The translations under genes were made by a program, and so were the position numbers. A stretch of 64,000 nt of DNA from Thermococcus peptonophilus (GTDB lineage Archaea > Methanobacteriota_B > Thermococci > Thermococcales > Thermococcaceae). The stretch's first letter is position 1. Each line of letters begins with the position of its first letter. The notes below the pieces were generated by a model. That model was not told where the DNA came from. It saw only the letters and a list, made by a program, of their open reading frames with translations, and ran no database searches. Shown one piece after another: positions 33,461 through 45,276 of this stretch. Location: NCBI RefSeq assembly GCF_001592435.1, contig NZ_CP014750.1, positions 1,054,001 to 1,118,000 on the forward strand, in the 5' to 3' direction.

Positions 33461-34606
33461 ATGGCCAATCCAAAAGACGATAAAGACAAAGTCAAATTCA
33501 AGATCGCCAAGAAAATAATCGAGCTTGGTGAGAAAGGGGAAGAGCTAACAGTTTACAACCTCACAAAAAGGCTCAGGGAGATTTCAAAAAAAGAGGGTGA
33601 GCCTAAACTGGACGTTGGGCCGGAACAGGTGCGCAGGGTTCTGAACGAGCTAGTTAAGTTAAAGGTTCTGGCTCCATTCCAAGGGATACTTGGAGAAAAA
33701 CCAAACGGCAAGAAACCAAAAAAGCCCTACCAACTCCTGTGGCCCCCCGAAAAGGCCTATGGTATCGTTGAATGTTGGGAGGAGTCCCACTCCCTTCAGG
33801 GGTTTATCAATGCCCTGAGCCACTTGGAAAAGTCTACCAAAAAGAAAACACGTTTTCAAGACCTTGCATATACTCTTTGTCCCTACATGGTTCTCCTTGG
33901 GATCGACTGGATTGAAGGGTTGACCGGCTTCCTTGGGAAGTTTGACTGGGGAACGTTCTTAGATCGAGCGATCCCGCTGTACAATGCCGTGTTCTCCCTG
34001 AGACACGACGGGGAGCTTAAGGCGCTCAACGAAAACTACATAGGCGGCGATTTCTTCCTGGCCTCGGGTTCAAACTCATGCCGGTTCTTTGAAGAGGCCC
34101 GGTGGGTGAATTACGTTGCCAGAAGAAAGGCCAAAACCGAGATTGAGGACAAACTCTTGGAAATGTTTTATGAGGGAAACGAACTCAGGTGCGCGAGCCT
34201 TCACTACGGTAATGGTGTTTCTTCCCTTTCAAACTACATCATTGGCATTAGATATGCTCTCGTGGATTCGAAGATCGTTGTTTTTGATTTTTCACCGAAT
34301 CCCTTTCTTAGAAGAGAAGACGATGGGAAGGTAACCAAGAGCTTCAAAAAGCTGTTGGAATATCTTGAGCAAACACACAAAGAAGCAGGATCAATTCAGG
34401 TTAGGACGTTATCTCCCGCCATGGAGGAACTGCTTAAAAAACACTTCGGATTTGAAGAGAGTGACAAGTTTTACTTATTCACAAGGACCGAAAAGATCAA
34501 AGATGGCTCTCGCTTCATCGTTGAATTTTCTAAGAACCCTCCTTCGGTTTATGAAAATGAATGGATAATTAAAGTACTTGAAAAGAAAATTGGCTTTAAA
34601 GAGTGA
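33461..34606 (+). CDS. Conserved hypothetical protein with N-terminal winged helix
   Basis: 381 aa. Residues ~10-70 look like a winged helix (KIAKKIIELGEKGEELTVYNLTKRLREI...GPEQVRRVLNELVKLKVL) followed by a Pro/Lys-rich linker. The remaining ~290 residues are a mixed alpha/beta domain I do not recognise. ATG 33461 follows GGGTGGCATC; the upstream GTG 33428 is less likely. TATA-like ACTTTATAATAT at 33390-33402. It may be a DNA-binding regulator with a sensor domain. Confidence 0.75.
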   Translation: MANPKDDKDKVKFKIAKKIIELGEKGEELTVYNLTKRLREISKKEGEPKLDVGPEQVRRVLNELVKLKVLAPFQGILGEKPNGKKPKKPYQLLWPPEKAYGIVECWEESHSLQGFINALSHLEKSTKKKTRFQDLAYTLCPYMVLLGIDWIEGLTGFLGKFDWGTFLDRAIPLYNAVFSLRHDGELKALNENYIGGDFFLASGSNSCRFFEEARWVNYVARRKAKTEIEDKLLEMFYEGNELRCASLHYGNGVSSLSNYIIGIRYALVDSKIVVFDFSPNPFLRREDDGKVTKSFKKLLEYLEQTHKEAGSIQVRTLSPAMEELLKKHFGFEESDKFYLFTRTEKIKDGSRFIVEFSKNPPSVYENEWIIKVLEKKIGFKE

Positions 34607-34630
34607 GGTAAAAGTTACGAGGGTGATACC

Positions 34631-35308
34631 ATGATCCGCCTTACATTCCGCGACGGTTTTTATGAGCTCCGCCCGAGCAAGATAGTGGCATTAGCCAAAA
34701 ACTACGCGGAGCACGCAAAGGAAATGGAGAGCGACGTCCCGGAGAAGCCGGTCTTCTTCCTCAAGCCGCCGAGCGCGCTCATCGGCCCGGGAGACCCGAT
34801 AATTCTGCCCAGGGTGAGCAAGAGGGTTGACCACGAGGTTGAGCTGGCTGTCATCATCGGAAAGAAGGCAAAGCGCGTTCCGGCTGAGAAGGCGATGGAC
34901 TACGTCATGGGCTACACGATAATGCTCGACATTACCGCCAGAGACCTTCAGGCCGAGGCAAGGAGAAAGGGCCTTCCCTGGACTATCTCCAAAGGCTTCG
35001 ACACCTTCGCCCCCGTTGGGCCAAGGGTCGTTGATAAGCGCGAGTTAAAGGTTGAAGACCTCGAAATCGGTCTCAAGGTGAACGGAGAGCTCAGACAGCT
35101 TGGAAGGACGAGCGGGATGGTCTTCAAGGTTCCGGAGCTGATAGAGTATATAAGCTCGGTAATGACACTCGAGCCGGGGGACATAATAGCGACAGGAACG
35201 CCGGCAGGTGTGGGCCCGCTCAGGCACGGCGACCACATCGAGGCGTGGATAGAGGGGATAGGGAAGGCTGAGTTCGACGTTCTGAGCGAGGGCTCGATAC
35301 TGTGCTGA
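34631..35308 (+). CDS. Fumarylacetoacetate hydrolase-family protein
   Basis: 225 aa, FAH fold. Motifs: KIVALAKNYAEHAKEM, PVFFLKPPSALIGPGDPI, DHEVELAVIIGKKA (metal-binding Glu residues), GYTIMLDITARDLQ, and IATGTPAGVG. Family members hydrolyse or decarboxylate diketo-acids, for example acylpyruvates or oxaloacetate. Substrate not predictable. 24 bases after the preceding gene on the same strand with GGGTGATACC. Confidence 0.92.
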   Translation: MIRLTFRDGFYELRPSKIVALAKNYAEHAKEMESDVPEKPVFFLKPPSALIGPGDPIILPRVSKRVDHEVELAVIIGKKAKRVPAEKAMDYVMGYTIMLDITARDLQAEARRKGLPWTISKGFDTFAPVGPRVVDKRELKVEDLEIGLKVNGELRQLGRTSGMVFKVPELIEYISSVMTLEPGDIIATGTPAGVGPLRHGDHIEAWIEGIGKAEFDVLSEGSILC

Positions 35309-35698
35309 CTACTCTTTTTTGTTTATGACCTTCGCTGAAATCCACCTCATTCCTTCCCCTTCGTTCTTGACGACGAGGATGTACTCCCCGTCCGGTATCC
35401 TAATGCCATCGAACTCGACGCTCCGAACGTTCTCCCAGGCCTTGTAGTAGCTGAAGTTCTCGCCGCGTCTCATCCTCTCGAAGTCCTTTTTGGTGAGGAT
35501 GTAGATGCTGACCTCCCCGTCTGCCTTGATGTAGCCGTTGAGAAGGGAGTTCCCGGTCAGCTGGTAGGTGTGGTAGTCCTTGAAGCTGGACTTCCACTCG
35601 TAGTTGAAGCTTCCGTAGTGGTTAATCGCGTAGTTCACGCCGAGCCCTATCGCGAGAACAAGTGCCAACGCTAAAACCACAGCACCAGCCTTCCTCAT
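35309..35698 (-). CDS. Membrane-anchored hypothetical protein
   Basis: 129 aa with an N-terminal hydrophobic helix (AGAVVLALALVLAIGLGVNYAI) and a small extracytoplasmic beta-rich domain (YQLTGNSLLNGYIKADGEVSIYILTKKDFERM). The stop abuts that of the convergent FAH gene. No family recognised. Confidence 0.75.
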   Translation of the reverse strand: MRKAGAVVLALALVLAIGLGVNYAINHYGSFNYEWKSSFKDYHTYQLTGNSLLNGYIKADGEVSIYILTKKDFERMRRGENFSYYKAWENVRSVEFDGIRIPDGEYILVVKNEGEGMRWISAKVINKKE

Positions 35699-35750
35699 TG
35701 CTCATCCCCGAAAAACATATGAAATACAACTTAAAAAAGTTTGCGAAAGC

Positions 35751-37921
<2,171 letters not shown>

Positions 37922-38302
37922 CTCGCACCACCGTTATCTCAAAGATCACGGTTCCCCCGCCAGTGTATGGCGGACCAGGGTCAAGGCACTGGACGTAAGC
38001 CTTCTTCCCTCTGCCGAGGCCTAACTCACTGGGTTTAATACCCTTTCGAAGGGCAACTATGTAGGGGAGGATGGAAGCAAAGGCATGAGTGCATACTGCG
38101 TCGGTTTCCTTGAGGTTTATCTTTGGCCCTTCTATTACTATTTTGTCCCCCAACTTGAAAACGGGGCATTTTCCGCGAATTTCCACGACTCTAATTTCTA
38201 GCTTTTCCATCTCCGCCACCGAAAGCTAAATAAGGATTTAGAACTAAAAGCTATTTCGGGGGTTTACGATCATTATATCAATCCCTGTGGGTGGTGCTGA
38301 AT

Positions 38303-39745
38303 ATGGCTGAGGATATCGAAGCAAAAATTCGTCGCCTGAGGGAACTGGGAAGGATGGCAACTGAGAGCGAGGCTCCTTCACCAGCTGCTCCTCCCAAACC
38401 TTCTCCCTCTAAAAAACCGGCGCGCAGACCTAGGTCTTTGAGTAGCATTCGTCAGAAAGAGCGTAGAAAGAGAATTTTGATTGGGGCTTCCATTCTGATA
38501 ATAATAATTCTGCTCATATCTGTTGGCGTTTATTCCTATATCCAAAGCTCTAAGGCATCAAAACTCGAAAATACTCGTGCCGAAAAAATCGGTGAACTAA
38601 ACCGCTACTTCAGCTCGTACAATTTCTCGAACTCCAACTGCAGTCAAAAGGCATTTCAGTATAAGAGCCTCGCACTTTCTAGAATAACCTCGGCTAACAG
38701 TCTTGATGAACTAAACAGTATTGATGTGAGAACGTATTTTGACCAGGCTGTTACTGCCTATGAGAAGTGTGTCCAGGAGATAAACCAGCGTGAATATGAG
38801 AAGCAACTTAACCAGACAAAGCAGCAGAAGATTCAGGAGATAGAGTTAGCATTCCAGCCTCTGCTTTCCCTCAGCCTGCCTGATACTCTCAGAACAAAGG
38901 CAGTGGCCACTATGAAGAGCCTTGAGGAGCAGGTACAGAGCGCTACAACGATTGAGCAGGTCAAGTCAATAAAGCCAGACAGCTACCTGCTCTCCCTCTG
39001 GAAGGAGTACTACCTGCTGGAGATTGATAAGATACCGGGACAGGATGTCATTCTTGAGCGGAACGGTGAGAAGTCCCTTATTTCAAAGGATCAGGCAAAG
39101 ACCCTCATATCTATAGTGGACAATTACCAGGACCTGATCGGGTACAAGATAGCTCCTGTTGAATGGGTTGAGATATCACTAGTACTTCAGAGAAAGGACA
39201 TGAACGGGGCGTTGTTCGCTCCAGGCGACAGAATTAAGCTTTACATCAGGGGTGCTAACACAACCGTTGTTGACGGATACCTTGAGCTCATGCTCCTTCC
39301 GGTCAGTGAGGGTGGCTCAATATCCGTGAGTGAATCCCAGAGTCAGTCCAGTTCGACATCCACTTCCTCCTCAACTTCCTACAGTGAGAGCCACTCCACC
39401 TCTGAGTCTCCCGGAGGGGCTTCAATCTCAGACAGTAGCAGTGCGAGCGATTCCTACTCCAACAGTCAGTCTGGCAGTCAGAGTTCCTCGGCCAGCTACT
39501 CTTACAGTGTCAACCTCGCGGAAATCCTAAAGGCAATAGCGGCCGGAAAGATACAGGCTAGCGATGAAGTCAAAGCTCAGCTCCAGAACTACGGCTGGAG
39601 ACTTCTGGACCTCGAAAAGAGCACCGGTCTTCAGTCAATGCCCGAAACCACCAGGATAATGGTGATCGTGAAAGTCCCATCAATCTTTGTGCCGGATATC
39701 CTTGAGAACGAAAACTCTATTACTATTGCAAAAGTCATTACCTGA
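38303..39745 (+). CDS. DUF515-like membrane protein of the pilus-type operon
   Basis: 480 aa. Cytoplasmic Pro/Lys/Arg-rich N-terminus, one membrane helix (ILIGASILIIIILLISVGVYSYI, about residues 58-80), an external coiled-coil region with two Cys, a beta domain (VEWVEISLVLQRKDMNGALFAPGDRIKLYIRG), a 70-residue Ser-rich stretch (about 335-405) and a final folded segment. It matches what I know of archaeal DUF515 proteins. ATG 38303 follows GGTGGTGCTGAAT; TATA-like ATTATATCAA is near 38270. First gene of a five-gene unit with the KlbA ATPase, so probably an envelope part of the pilus-like machine. Confidence 0.8.
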   Translation: MAEDIEAKIRRLRELGRMATESEAPSPAAPPKPSPSKKPARRPRSLSSIRQKERRKRILIGASILIIIILLISVGVYSYIQSSKASKLENTRAEKIGELNRYFSSYNFSNSNCSQKAFQYKSLALSRITSANSLDELNSIDVRTYFDQAVTAYEKCVQEINQREYEKQLNQTKQQKIQEIELAFQPLLSLSLPDTLRTKAVATMKSLEEQVQSATTIEQVKSIKPDSYLLSLWKEYYLLEIDKIPGQDVILERNGEKSLISKDQAKTLISIVDNYQDLIGYKIAPVEWVEISLVLQRKDMNGALFAPGDRIKLYIRGANTTVVDGYLELMLLPVSEGGSISVSESQSQSSSTSTSSSTSYSESHSTSESPGGASISDSSSASDSYSNSQSGSQSSSASYSYSVNLAEILKAIAAGKIQASDEVKAQLQNYGWRLLDLEKSTGLQSMPETTRIMVIVKVPSIFVPDILENENSITIAKVIT

Positions 39746-39756
39746 GGTGGTTGGAA

Positions 39757-40605
39757 ATGAGACGCCTTTTGGTTTTTTTAATGATTTTTAGCGTGATAAC
39801 GACTTCTCTTTATTATCCCCCTGTGAAGGCCGCGAGTAGTGTGGATAGCGTCCTAACTCTCAACCTGAATGTGACCGTCGTTAATACGGCCCCGTTTCCG
39901 AAGTTCCTTGTTTTGAACCCCTCTTACGTTATTACCGTCTATCGCTTAAATGACAACGAGACAACTTCAGAATTAGTTTCAAACCCTAGGCTTCAGCTCA
40001 ACGGCAATCCGGGGATATGGTTAATGCCCTATGAAAAAGTTGTCATAAACCTAGTGAGCGTCCGCACCCAGACGTATTCCCTTCCACAGGTATCCTGCGG
40101 TGGAGAGGGAGATGGAAGCAACTTGGCATGCGGTTCAGTAGTTCCGCCTCTGGTGAATTCCCCTTACTCACTCTCAGCGAGGTCAATCTTCCCGGTGCTC
40201 GATGGGTACATTAAGATACTAGGTTATGGGGGCAAAATTACTTTTGTTGTAACTCCTACCGATAACTCTCCGACCTTCTTTGCAGTCACGCTTCCCGTTG
40301 TGTTTTCCGATGGAGAGATCAGCGATATGGATCCGAGCCCAACGATGACGTATGATGAGTACAAGGACATGCTCTATGAGTACAGCGGCTTCCAGCGGAA
40401 GATTAGGGGGCCTGTTCAAGTCATGAACACCTCTTCGAATCTGTTCCAGCTTACTCCAAAGCTTTTGACTGGAGTTCAAATTAGCGTCCCAACGGTTGAT
40501 TTTGAAACCAGTATGGACTACGAGCTTCCAGTGTGGATTGTTTATTCAACGGGTGGCAGTATTGAAATAAGCTATAACGTAAAATGGAGTGTGGGAGGGG
40601 GATAA
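39757..40605 (+). CDS. Secreted beta-rich protein of the pilus-type operon
   Basis: 282 aa. Signal peptide MRRLLVFLMIFSVITTSLYYPPVKA; the rest is beta-rich with a CGGEGDGSNLACG loop whose two Cys may pair. No family recognised. GAGGTGG precedes the ATG by seven bases. Lies between the DUF515 gene and the ATPase gene; likely an extracellular or membrane-facing component. Confidence 0.75.
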   Translation: MRRLLVFLMIFSVITTSLYYPPVKAASSVDSVLTLNLNVTVVNTAPFPKFLVLNPSYVITVYRLNDNETTSELVSNPRLQLNGNPGIWLMPYEKVVINLVSVRTQTYSLPQVSCGGEGDGSNLACGSVVPPLVNSPYSLSARSIFPVLDGYIKILGYGGKITFVVTPTDNSPTFFAVTLPVVFSDGEISDMDPSPTMTYDEYKDMLYEYSGFQRKIRGPVQVMNTSSNLFQLTPKLLTGVQISVPTVDFETSMDYELPVWIVYSTGGSIEISYNVKWSVGGG

Positions 40606-40608
40606 GTC

Positions 40609-43600
40609 TTGTTTCCGGATGAGAAAAAGAAAAAGGAGTCCCTCTCATGGATAGATGAGATACTCTCCGGCGGGGAGGATCCCCTAGCGGGTATTCTAAA
40701 AAAAGAGGACAAAAAAGAACAGTCTGGCAAAAATAAGGTTTCCGAAGAGCATCCTGTTCCGCCCTCAGGTGCGAGTAGCTTGGAGGATATACTTTCGGGA
40801 TCCGCTACAGAAAAACGGGACTCTACACTCGCCCCCGAGACTGGCGCTGATCTGTTGAGTCAGCTACTGGGAAAGGAAGAGAAGCCTCAGAAATTGGAAA
40901 AAGAGAAAACTACTAAAAAGGAAAAAAGGTTATCACCTTCCCAGAGCACGCCAGAACCAGCGCCCCCAGTGCCTCCATCCGCTGGGGCTACGGGAGCTGA
41001 TTTCCTTGCGGAGCTTCTTGGTGGTTCCTCCGGGTCAACGGCATCACAACCGATCCCAACTTCACCAAGCAAGCCTGTGTCCAACGCCAGGTCAATTTTC
41101 TCGGAGTCATTGAAGGAGGAGTCCTCGTACGCTGGCAGGGCTCAAGTCCTGGATGCTTACGGAAACGTGAGAATACTGAAGGTCAAGGGGGAACCAGTTC
41201 CCATATACGAACTCAGACTCCCCAAACTTTCAAAGGAGGAAGAGCAGCTCTTCAGGCGCATTAAAGACAGGGCCATAACCGAAATCCAGATTGATCCCAC
41301 TGCGATTCCAAATCCGGAGGAGCGCAGGAAGATCTTCATGAACGCTGTTAAAAAGATGATAAAAGAGGAGGCCCCACACTACTCGGAAGGCAGAATCGAG
41401 GTTCTCGCCGACATGATAGTTCAGCAGATGATCGGCTACGGAAAGCTTGACCCCCTTGTAAGGGACGACAACCTTGAAGAAGTAATGGTGATAGGAACTA
41501 ACCGTCCGGTCTATGTATGGCACAGACGCTTCAACATGTGTAAGACTAATGTCCTCTTTGAGAATGAAAAGGAAATCCTGAACATAATAGAGCGTATAGC
41601 TAGGGAAGTGGGAAGGAGAATAGACCAGCAGAGTCCTCTCTTGGATGCCCGTCTTCCTGATGGGAGCCGTGTGAACGCGACAATACCTCCGATAAGTCTT
41701 GATGGACCAACAATAACAATCCGTAAGTTCAAGAGGGATCCGTTGACGATCATAGACCTTATCAAATACGGTACAATGAGCTCCGAAGTCGCTGCTTTCC
41801 TCTGGGTTCTCGTTGATGGACTTGGAGTTAAACCAGCCAACATACTCGTAGCTGGTGGTACGGGTTCAGGGAAGACCACTACCCTCAACTCCCTTGGAAT
41901 GTTCATCCCTCCTAGTGAGCGCGTTATCAGCATAGAGGACACCGCCGAGCTCCAGCTTCCAGTGGAACACTGGGTCAGGCTGGAGACGAGGCCGCCCAAC
42001 CTTGAGGGTAAGGGAGAAGTCACTATGGATGACCTGGTTAGAAACACCCTCCGTATGCGTCCTGATAGGATTATCGTCGGTGAGGTTCGTGGCCCAGAGG
42101 CCAGGACGATGTTTACAGCAATGAACACGGGGCATAATGGTGCCCTCTACGATTTCTCGGTCATACAGCTCTCCAATGGAAAGTTCGTTCTGATAGGCGA
42201 TGTCGTTGAGGAACTCTTCAACAAGTACTCTGACAGGATAAAGACATACAAAGATCTTGAGTACATAGAGCTCGATCCTGAAGACCAGTTTGAGGTGGTT
42301 AGCGTAGGGCCGAATCTGAAGGCAGGAAAACACACTGTCACGGTAGTATGGCGCAGAAAAGTAAGGAAGGGAGAGAAGCTGATGAGGATAAGGACGAGAA
42401 CGGGCAACGAGGTTATCCTGACGAAAACCCACCCGTTCTTTGTCTTCAGCGACGGCGACGTGGTTAGGAAGGAAGCGGAGAAGGTCAGGCCGGGCGATAG
42501 GGTTGCCGTGATGATGAGACCCCCCAAAGCTCCCCAGAGCCCGGCTGTAGTTTCCCTTGAGGTTTATGCCGGAATAAGTGATTACTACCTTGTTCCAAAC
42601 GGAAGCGGAATGAAGAAAGTCCCGAACAGAGGTCTACCACCAGAAAACGCCGAGTACCTTCTATCAAGGAACTCAAAACCGGTTAAGCTCGTCCGTGAAG
42701 TTGAAACCAGCCTTGCCTACGTTGCAGGAGTAATACTGGGCGACGGATACCTCTCCTCAGACGGATACCGCCTTTCAGCAACCTTCGATGATCCTGACTA
42801 TATGGAGGCTTTCACCTCAGCGATCTCGGAGTTCCTACCCGAGTCCTCACCGCGCATAAAGGACAATGGAACGAGCACAGTGGTAACCTACGGCTCTAGG
42901 ATATTCAATGAGATGCTGTCCAGGATATTTGGGATTCCAAAGGGCAGGAAGTCCGCGGCGTGGGATGTCCCGGATATTATCCTTACAAACGATGATCTCG
43001 TGAGGTACTTCATAGCGGGTCTCTTTGATGCCGATGGCTCCGTGGATGAGAGCGGGCCTGCGGTGATTCTGACAACAAAGAGCGAAAGCGCCGCCAGAAA
43101 AATCTGGTACGCCCTTCAGAGGCTTGGAATAATAAGCACTGTCTCAAAGGTAAGGAACAGGGGCTTTAAAGAAGGCCACATATTCAGGGTAATCGTCAGC
43201 GGCGTTGAGGATCTGAAGAAGTTCGACTCGCTGATACCGCTCTCCCATTCGAGGAAACGGGAAAAGTTGGAGGTCATCCTCAAGGAAAAGCGGCCGTACC
43301 GCGGAAGGCACACTTACAGGGTTCCGATATCGCCTGAGATGATAAAGCCCCTGCGCACCCGGTTGAACCTGACGGTAGCCGAGCTTTCAAAGCTGGCCTC
43401 GAAATATGCGGGAGAAACCATTACCGAGAGCCTGATAAGGCACGTCGAGAAAGGCAGGACGTCCGAGATAAGGCGCTCAGCGCTTAGGGGAATAGCCCTC
43501 GCCCTTCAGAGAATTGCCGAAGACATTGGGGACGAGGATGCCTGGGTGATGGCTAAGAGGCTCGAATTGATCGCGGATGGGGACGTGTACTGGGACAGAG

Positions 43601-44205
43601 TAGTTGAAGTGGAGGAAGTGGATCCCGAGGAGGTTGGCATAGAGTATCTATACGACTTGACCGTTGATGAGGATCATAACTACGTTGCCAACGGTATACT
43701 CCTTTCAAACTGCATGGGTACAATCCACGCCAACAGCGCCCGTGAGACTATAGTCAGGCTTGAAAGTCCTCCAATGAACGTTCCAAGGATCATGATTCCA
43801 GCCCTTGACATAATCCTCATGCAGGTTCGCTACCACAGCAGAAAGAAGGGGACGATAAGACGTGTAACGGAGATAGCTGAGGTCTCTGGCCTTGAGGGCG
43901 AGAGCATACAGCTCAACACCCTTTACAAGTACGATCCGGCCAAAGATGAACTCGTTCCCACAGGTGTTCCAAGCAGAACGATCAACATTCTGGCCCAGCA
44001 TACGGGAATGAGCGTTAGAGAAATAGAGCTTGAGATTGAAAAGCGCAGGTTGATACTTGAGTGGATGGTTGAGAAGGGCATTAGGGACATAGACAAAGTT
44101 GGATACTACATACGCCAGTTCTACATCGACGAAGAATGGCTCCTCAACAAGATCTCCGCGGAGAGCGACGTAGAAACCAGCAAGCAGATACAGGCTTTGA
44201 TGTGA
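40609..44205 (+). CDS. klbA: KlbA/TadA-type secretion ATPase with intein
   Basis: Type II/IV secretion ATPase, 1198 codons including a 523-residue intein (512-1034); the spliced host is about 675 aa. N-terminal ~150 residues are a Ser/Pro/Lys-rich linker. The host ATPase shows Walker A NILVAGGTGSGKTTTLNSL, the Asp box (VISIEDTAELQL), and Walker B RPDRIIVGEVRGPEA; the intein interrupts the conserved TGHNG/CMGTIHANSARETI segment. Powers assembly of pilus-like filaments with the two membrane proteins downstream. Start codon is TTG 40609 behind GGGAGGGGGA. Three bases after the preceding gene. Confidence 0.95.
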   Translation: MFPDEKKKKESLSWIDEILSGGEDPLAGILKKEDKKEQSGKNKVSEEHPVPPSGASSLEDILSGSATEKRDSTLAPETGADLLSQLLGKEEKPQKLEKEKTTKKEKRLSPSQSTPEPAPPVPPSAGATGADFLAELLGGSSGSTASQPIPTSPSKPVSNARSIFSESLKEESSYAGRAQVLDAYGNVRILKVKGEPVPIYELRLPKLSKEEEQLFRRIKDRAITEIQIDPTAIPNPEERRKIFMNAVKKMIKEEAPHYSEGRIEVLADMIVQQMIGYGKLDPLVRDDNLEEVMVIGTNRPVYVWHRRFNMCKTNVLFENEKEILNIIERIAREVGRRIDQQSPLLDARLPDGSRVNATIPPISLDGPTITIRKFKRDPLTIIDLIKYGTMSSEVAAFLWVLVDGLGVKPANILVAGGTGSGKTTTLNSLGMFIPPSERVISIEDTAELQLPVEHWVRLETRPPNLEGKGEVTMDDLVRNTLRMRPDRIIVGEVRGPEARTMFTAMNTGHNGALYDFSVIQLSNGKFVLIGDVVEELFNKYSDRIKTYKDLEYIELDPEDQFEVVSVGPNLKAGKHTVTVVWRRKVRKGEKLMRIRTRTGNEVILTKTHPFFVFSDGDVVRKEAEKVRPGDRVAVMMRPPKAPQSPAVVSLEVYAGISDYYLVPNGSGMKKVPNRGLPPENAEYLLSRNSKPVKLVREVETSLAYVAGVILGDGYLSSDGYRLSATFDDPDYMEAFTSAISEFLPESSPRIKDNGTSTVVTYGSRIFNEMLSRIFGIPKGRKSAAWDVPDIILTNDDLVRYFIAGLFDADGSVDESGPAVILTTKSESAARKIWYALQRLGIISTVSKVRNRGFKEGHIFRVIVSGVEDLKKFDSLIPLSHSRKREKLEVILKEKRPYRGRHTYRVPISPEMIKPLRTRLNLTVAELSKLASKYAGETITESLIRHVEKGRTSEIRRSALRGIALALQRIAEDIGDEDAWVMAKRLELIADGDVYWDRVVEVEEVDPEEVGIEYLYDLTVDEDHNYVANGILLSNCMGTIHANSARETIVRLESPPMNVPRIMIPALDIILMQVRYHSRKKGTIRRVTEIAEVSGLEGESIQLNTLYKYDPAKDELVPTGVPSRTINILAQHTGMSVREIELEIEKRRLILEWMVEKGIRDIDKVGYYIRQFYIDEEWLLNKISAESDVETSKQIQALM
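42142..43710 (+). mobile_element. KlbA intein, class 2 (Ala1) with LAGLIDADG endonuclease
   Basis: Begins with Ala (ALYDFSVIQLSNGKFVLIGD) after host ...TGHNG and ends HNYVANGILLSN before Cys+1 of CMGTIHAN. Ala1 instead of Cys/Ser is the hallmark of KlbA inteins, in which Cys+1 attacks the upstream splice junction directly. Block B is NEVILTKTHPFFV (TxxH). The homing endonuclease has both DOD motifs, VAGVILGDGYLS and FIAGLFDADGSVD, so it looks active. A helix-turn-helix-like segment (NLTVAELSKLASKYAGETITES) lies between endonuclease and C-terminal splicing block. 523 residues. Confidence 0.95.
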
Positions 44206-44215
44206 GGTGGTTCCT

Positions 44216-45271
44216 GTGGGGTTCATAGAGTTCCTTGAGAAACTCGGCGGTAAAACGCTCGAAGTGGCAGAAAGACCTAGAAGGCGCCTTCCAGAGGGTA
44301 AGACTGTTCAGGAAAGATTGAGGGCTCTTAAAGAGCTTCAAAAGGAGCTTGAGCAGGAAAAAGAACAGAAAGATGAGAGGGAGACATTTATAGAAGCAGT
44401 CCTTGAGCAGCGCAGGGAAGAGGTTCAACAGCCCTTTGCCGAGCGTCTTGCTAGTGCTATCCTCAAGTACTTTAGAGGGCCCGTTGAGGCGCTGACCACT
44501 TCTCTCTCTGGGCTTGATATTGACCTCTACCGTGCAAACATTACGATGTCCAGGGAGGCTTATGTGGCATACATGCTTGGAGTTGCCATGATAGCCGGGT
44601 TCTTCGGTTTTATATTTGCATATTTGATGTATCTTCCCATCGATATTTCACTTCTGGCAGGCCTCCTTGGTTTTCTTGGTGGGTTCTTTTACATGAGGTA
44701 TTATCCTAAGATGGTCTGGAAGAGGCGGGTTAGGGAGGTTGAGAAGGCACTTCCATACGCTCTGAGACATATAGCTTCTCTCCTGAGTGCAGGGGTTGGC
44801 ATCGCCGAGGCCATGCTCTCAGTGGCAAGGGCCGACTACGGCCCCCTATCGGAGGAGTTTGAGCTAGTCATCAGGGACATGAGAACGGGTTCTTCCTTTG
44901 AGGATGCAATGCTGAAATTTGAGGAGAAAATGGCATCAGAAAACGTGAGCAGGGTGGTCAAGCAGATCCTCCGTGCCGTTAAATTTGGTGGAAACCTCGC
45001 CGATATTTTATACAAGCTTGCCGAGGACTTCGCATTCGAGTACCGTATGAAGCTCGTCGAGTACGTTCAGAAAGTCAACGGTATTTCTTTCGTGTACATG
45101 TTCATGACGATAGTCATGCCGACAATGCTCGTTGTCGGCATCTTAGCAGGTTCTCTAATGGCAAGAAAGCTTATATTCAGCGTTCCTATGGTTGCGGTTA
45201 TACTTTTGGTTGTATTCCCAATGATGTCATTCATAATCATAAACATGATAAAGAGTGCTGAGCCGAGGTGA
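44216..45271 (+). CDS. Type II/IV pilus assembly membrane protein (TadB/GspF type)
   Basis: 351 aa. Charged cytoplasmic N-terminus (KELQKELEQEKEQKDERETF), membrane helices near residues 110-160, a T2SF cytoplasmic domain (LPYALRHIASLLSAGVGIAEAM...ADYGPLSEEFELVIRDMRTGSSFEDAM) and two C-terminal helices. GTG 44216 follows GAGGTGG; the three codons upstream are inside that site. Platform protein for the KlbA ATPase. Confidence 0.92.
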   Translation: MGFIEFLEKLGGKTLEVAERPRRRLPEGKTVQERLRALKELQKELEQEKEQKDERETFIEAVLEQRREEVQQPFAERLASAILKYFRGPVEALTTSLSGLDIDLYRANITMSREAYVAYMLGVAMIAGFFGFIFAYLMYLPIDISLLAGLLGFLGGFFYMRYYPKMVWKRRVREVEKALPYALRHIASLLSAGVGIAEAMLSVARADYGPLSEEFELVIRDMRTGSSFEDAMLKFEEKMASENVSRVVKQILRAVKFGGNLADILYKLAEDFAFEYRMKLVEYVQKVNGISFVYMFMTIVMPTMLVVGILAGSLMARKLIFSVPMVAVILLVVFPMMSFIIINMIKSAEPR

Positions 45272-45276
45272 AGCGG

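Noticed and set aside
41956-41968. ORB in the klbA gene
   Set aside because: CTTCCAGTGGAAC lies in codons for the conserved LQLPVEHW segment and is isolated, so chance is the simpler explanation.
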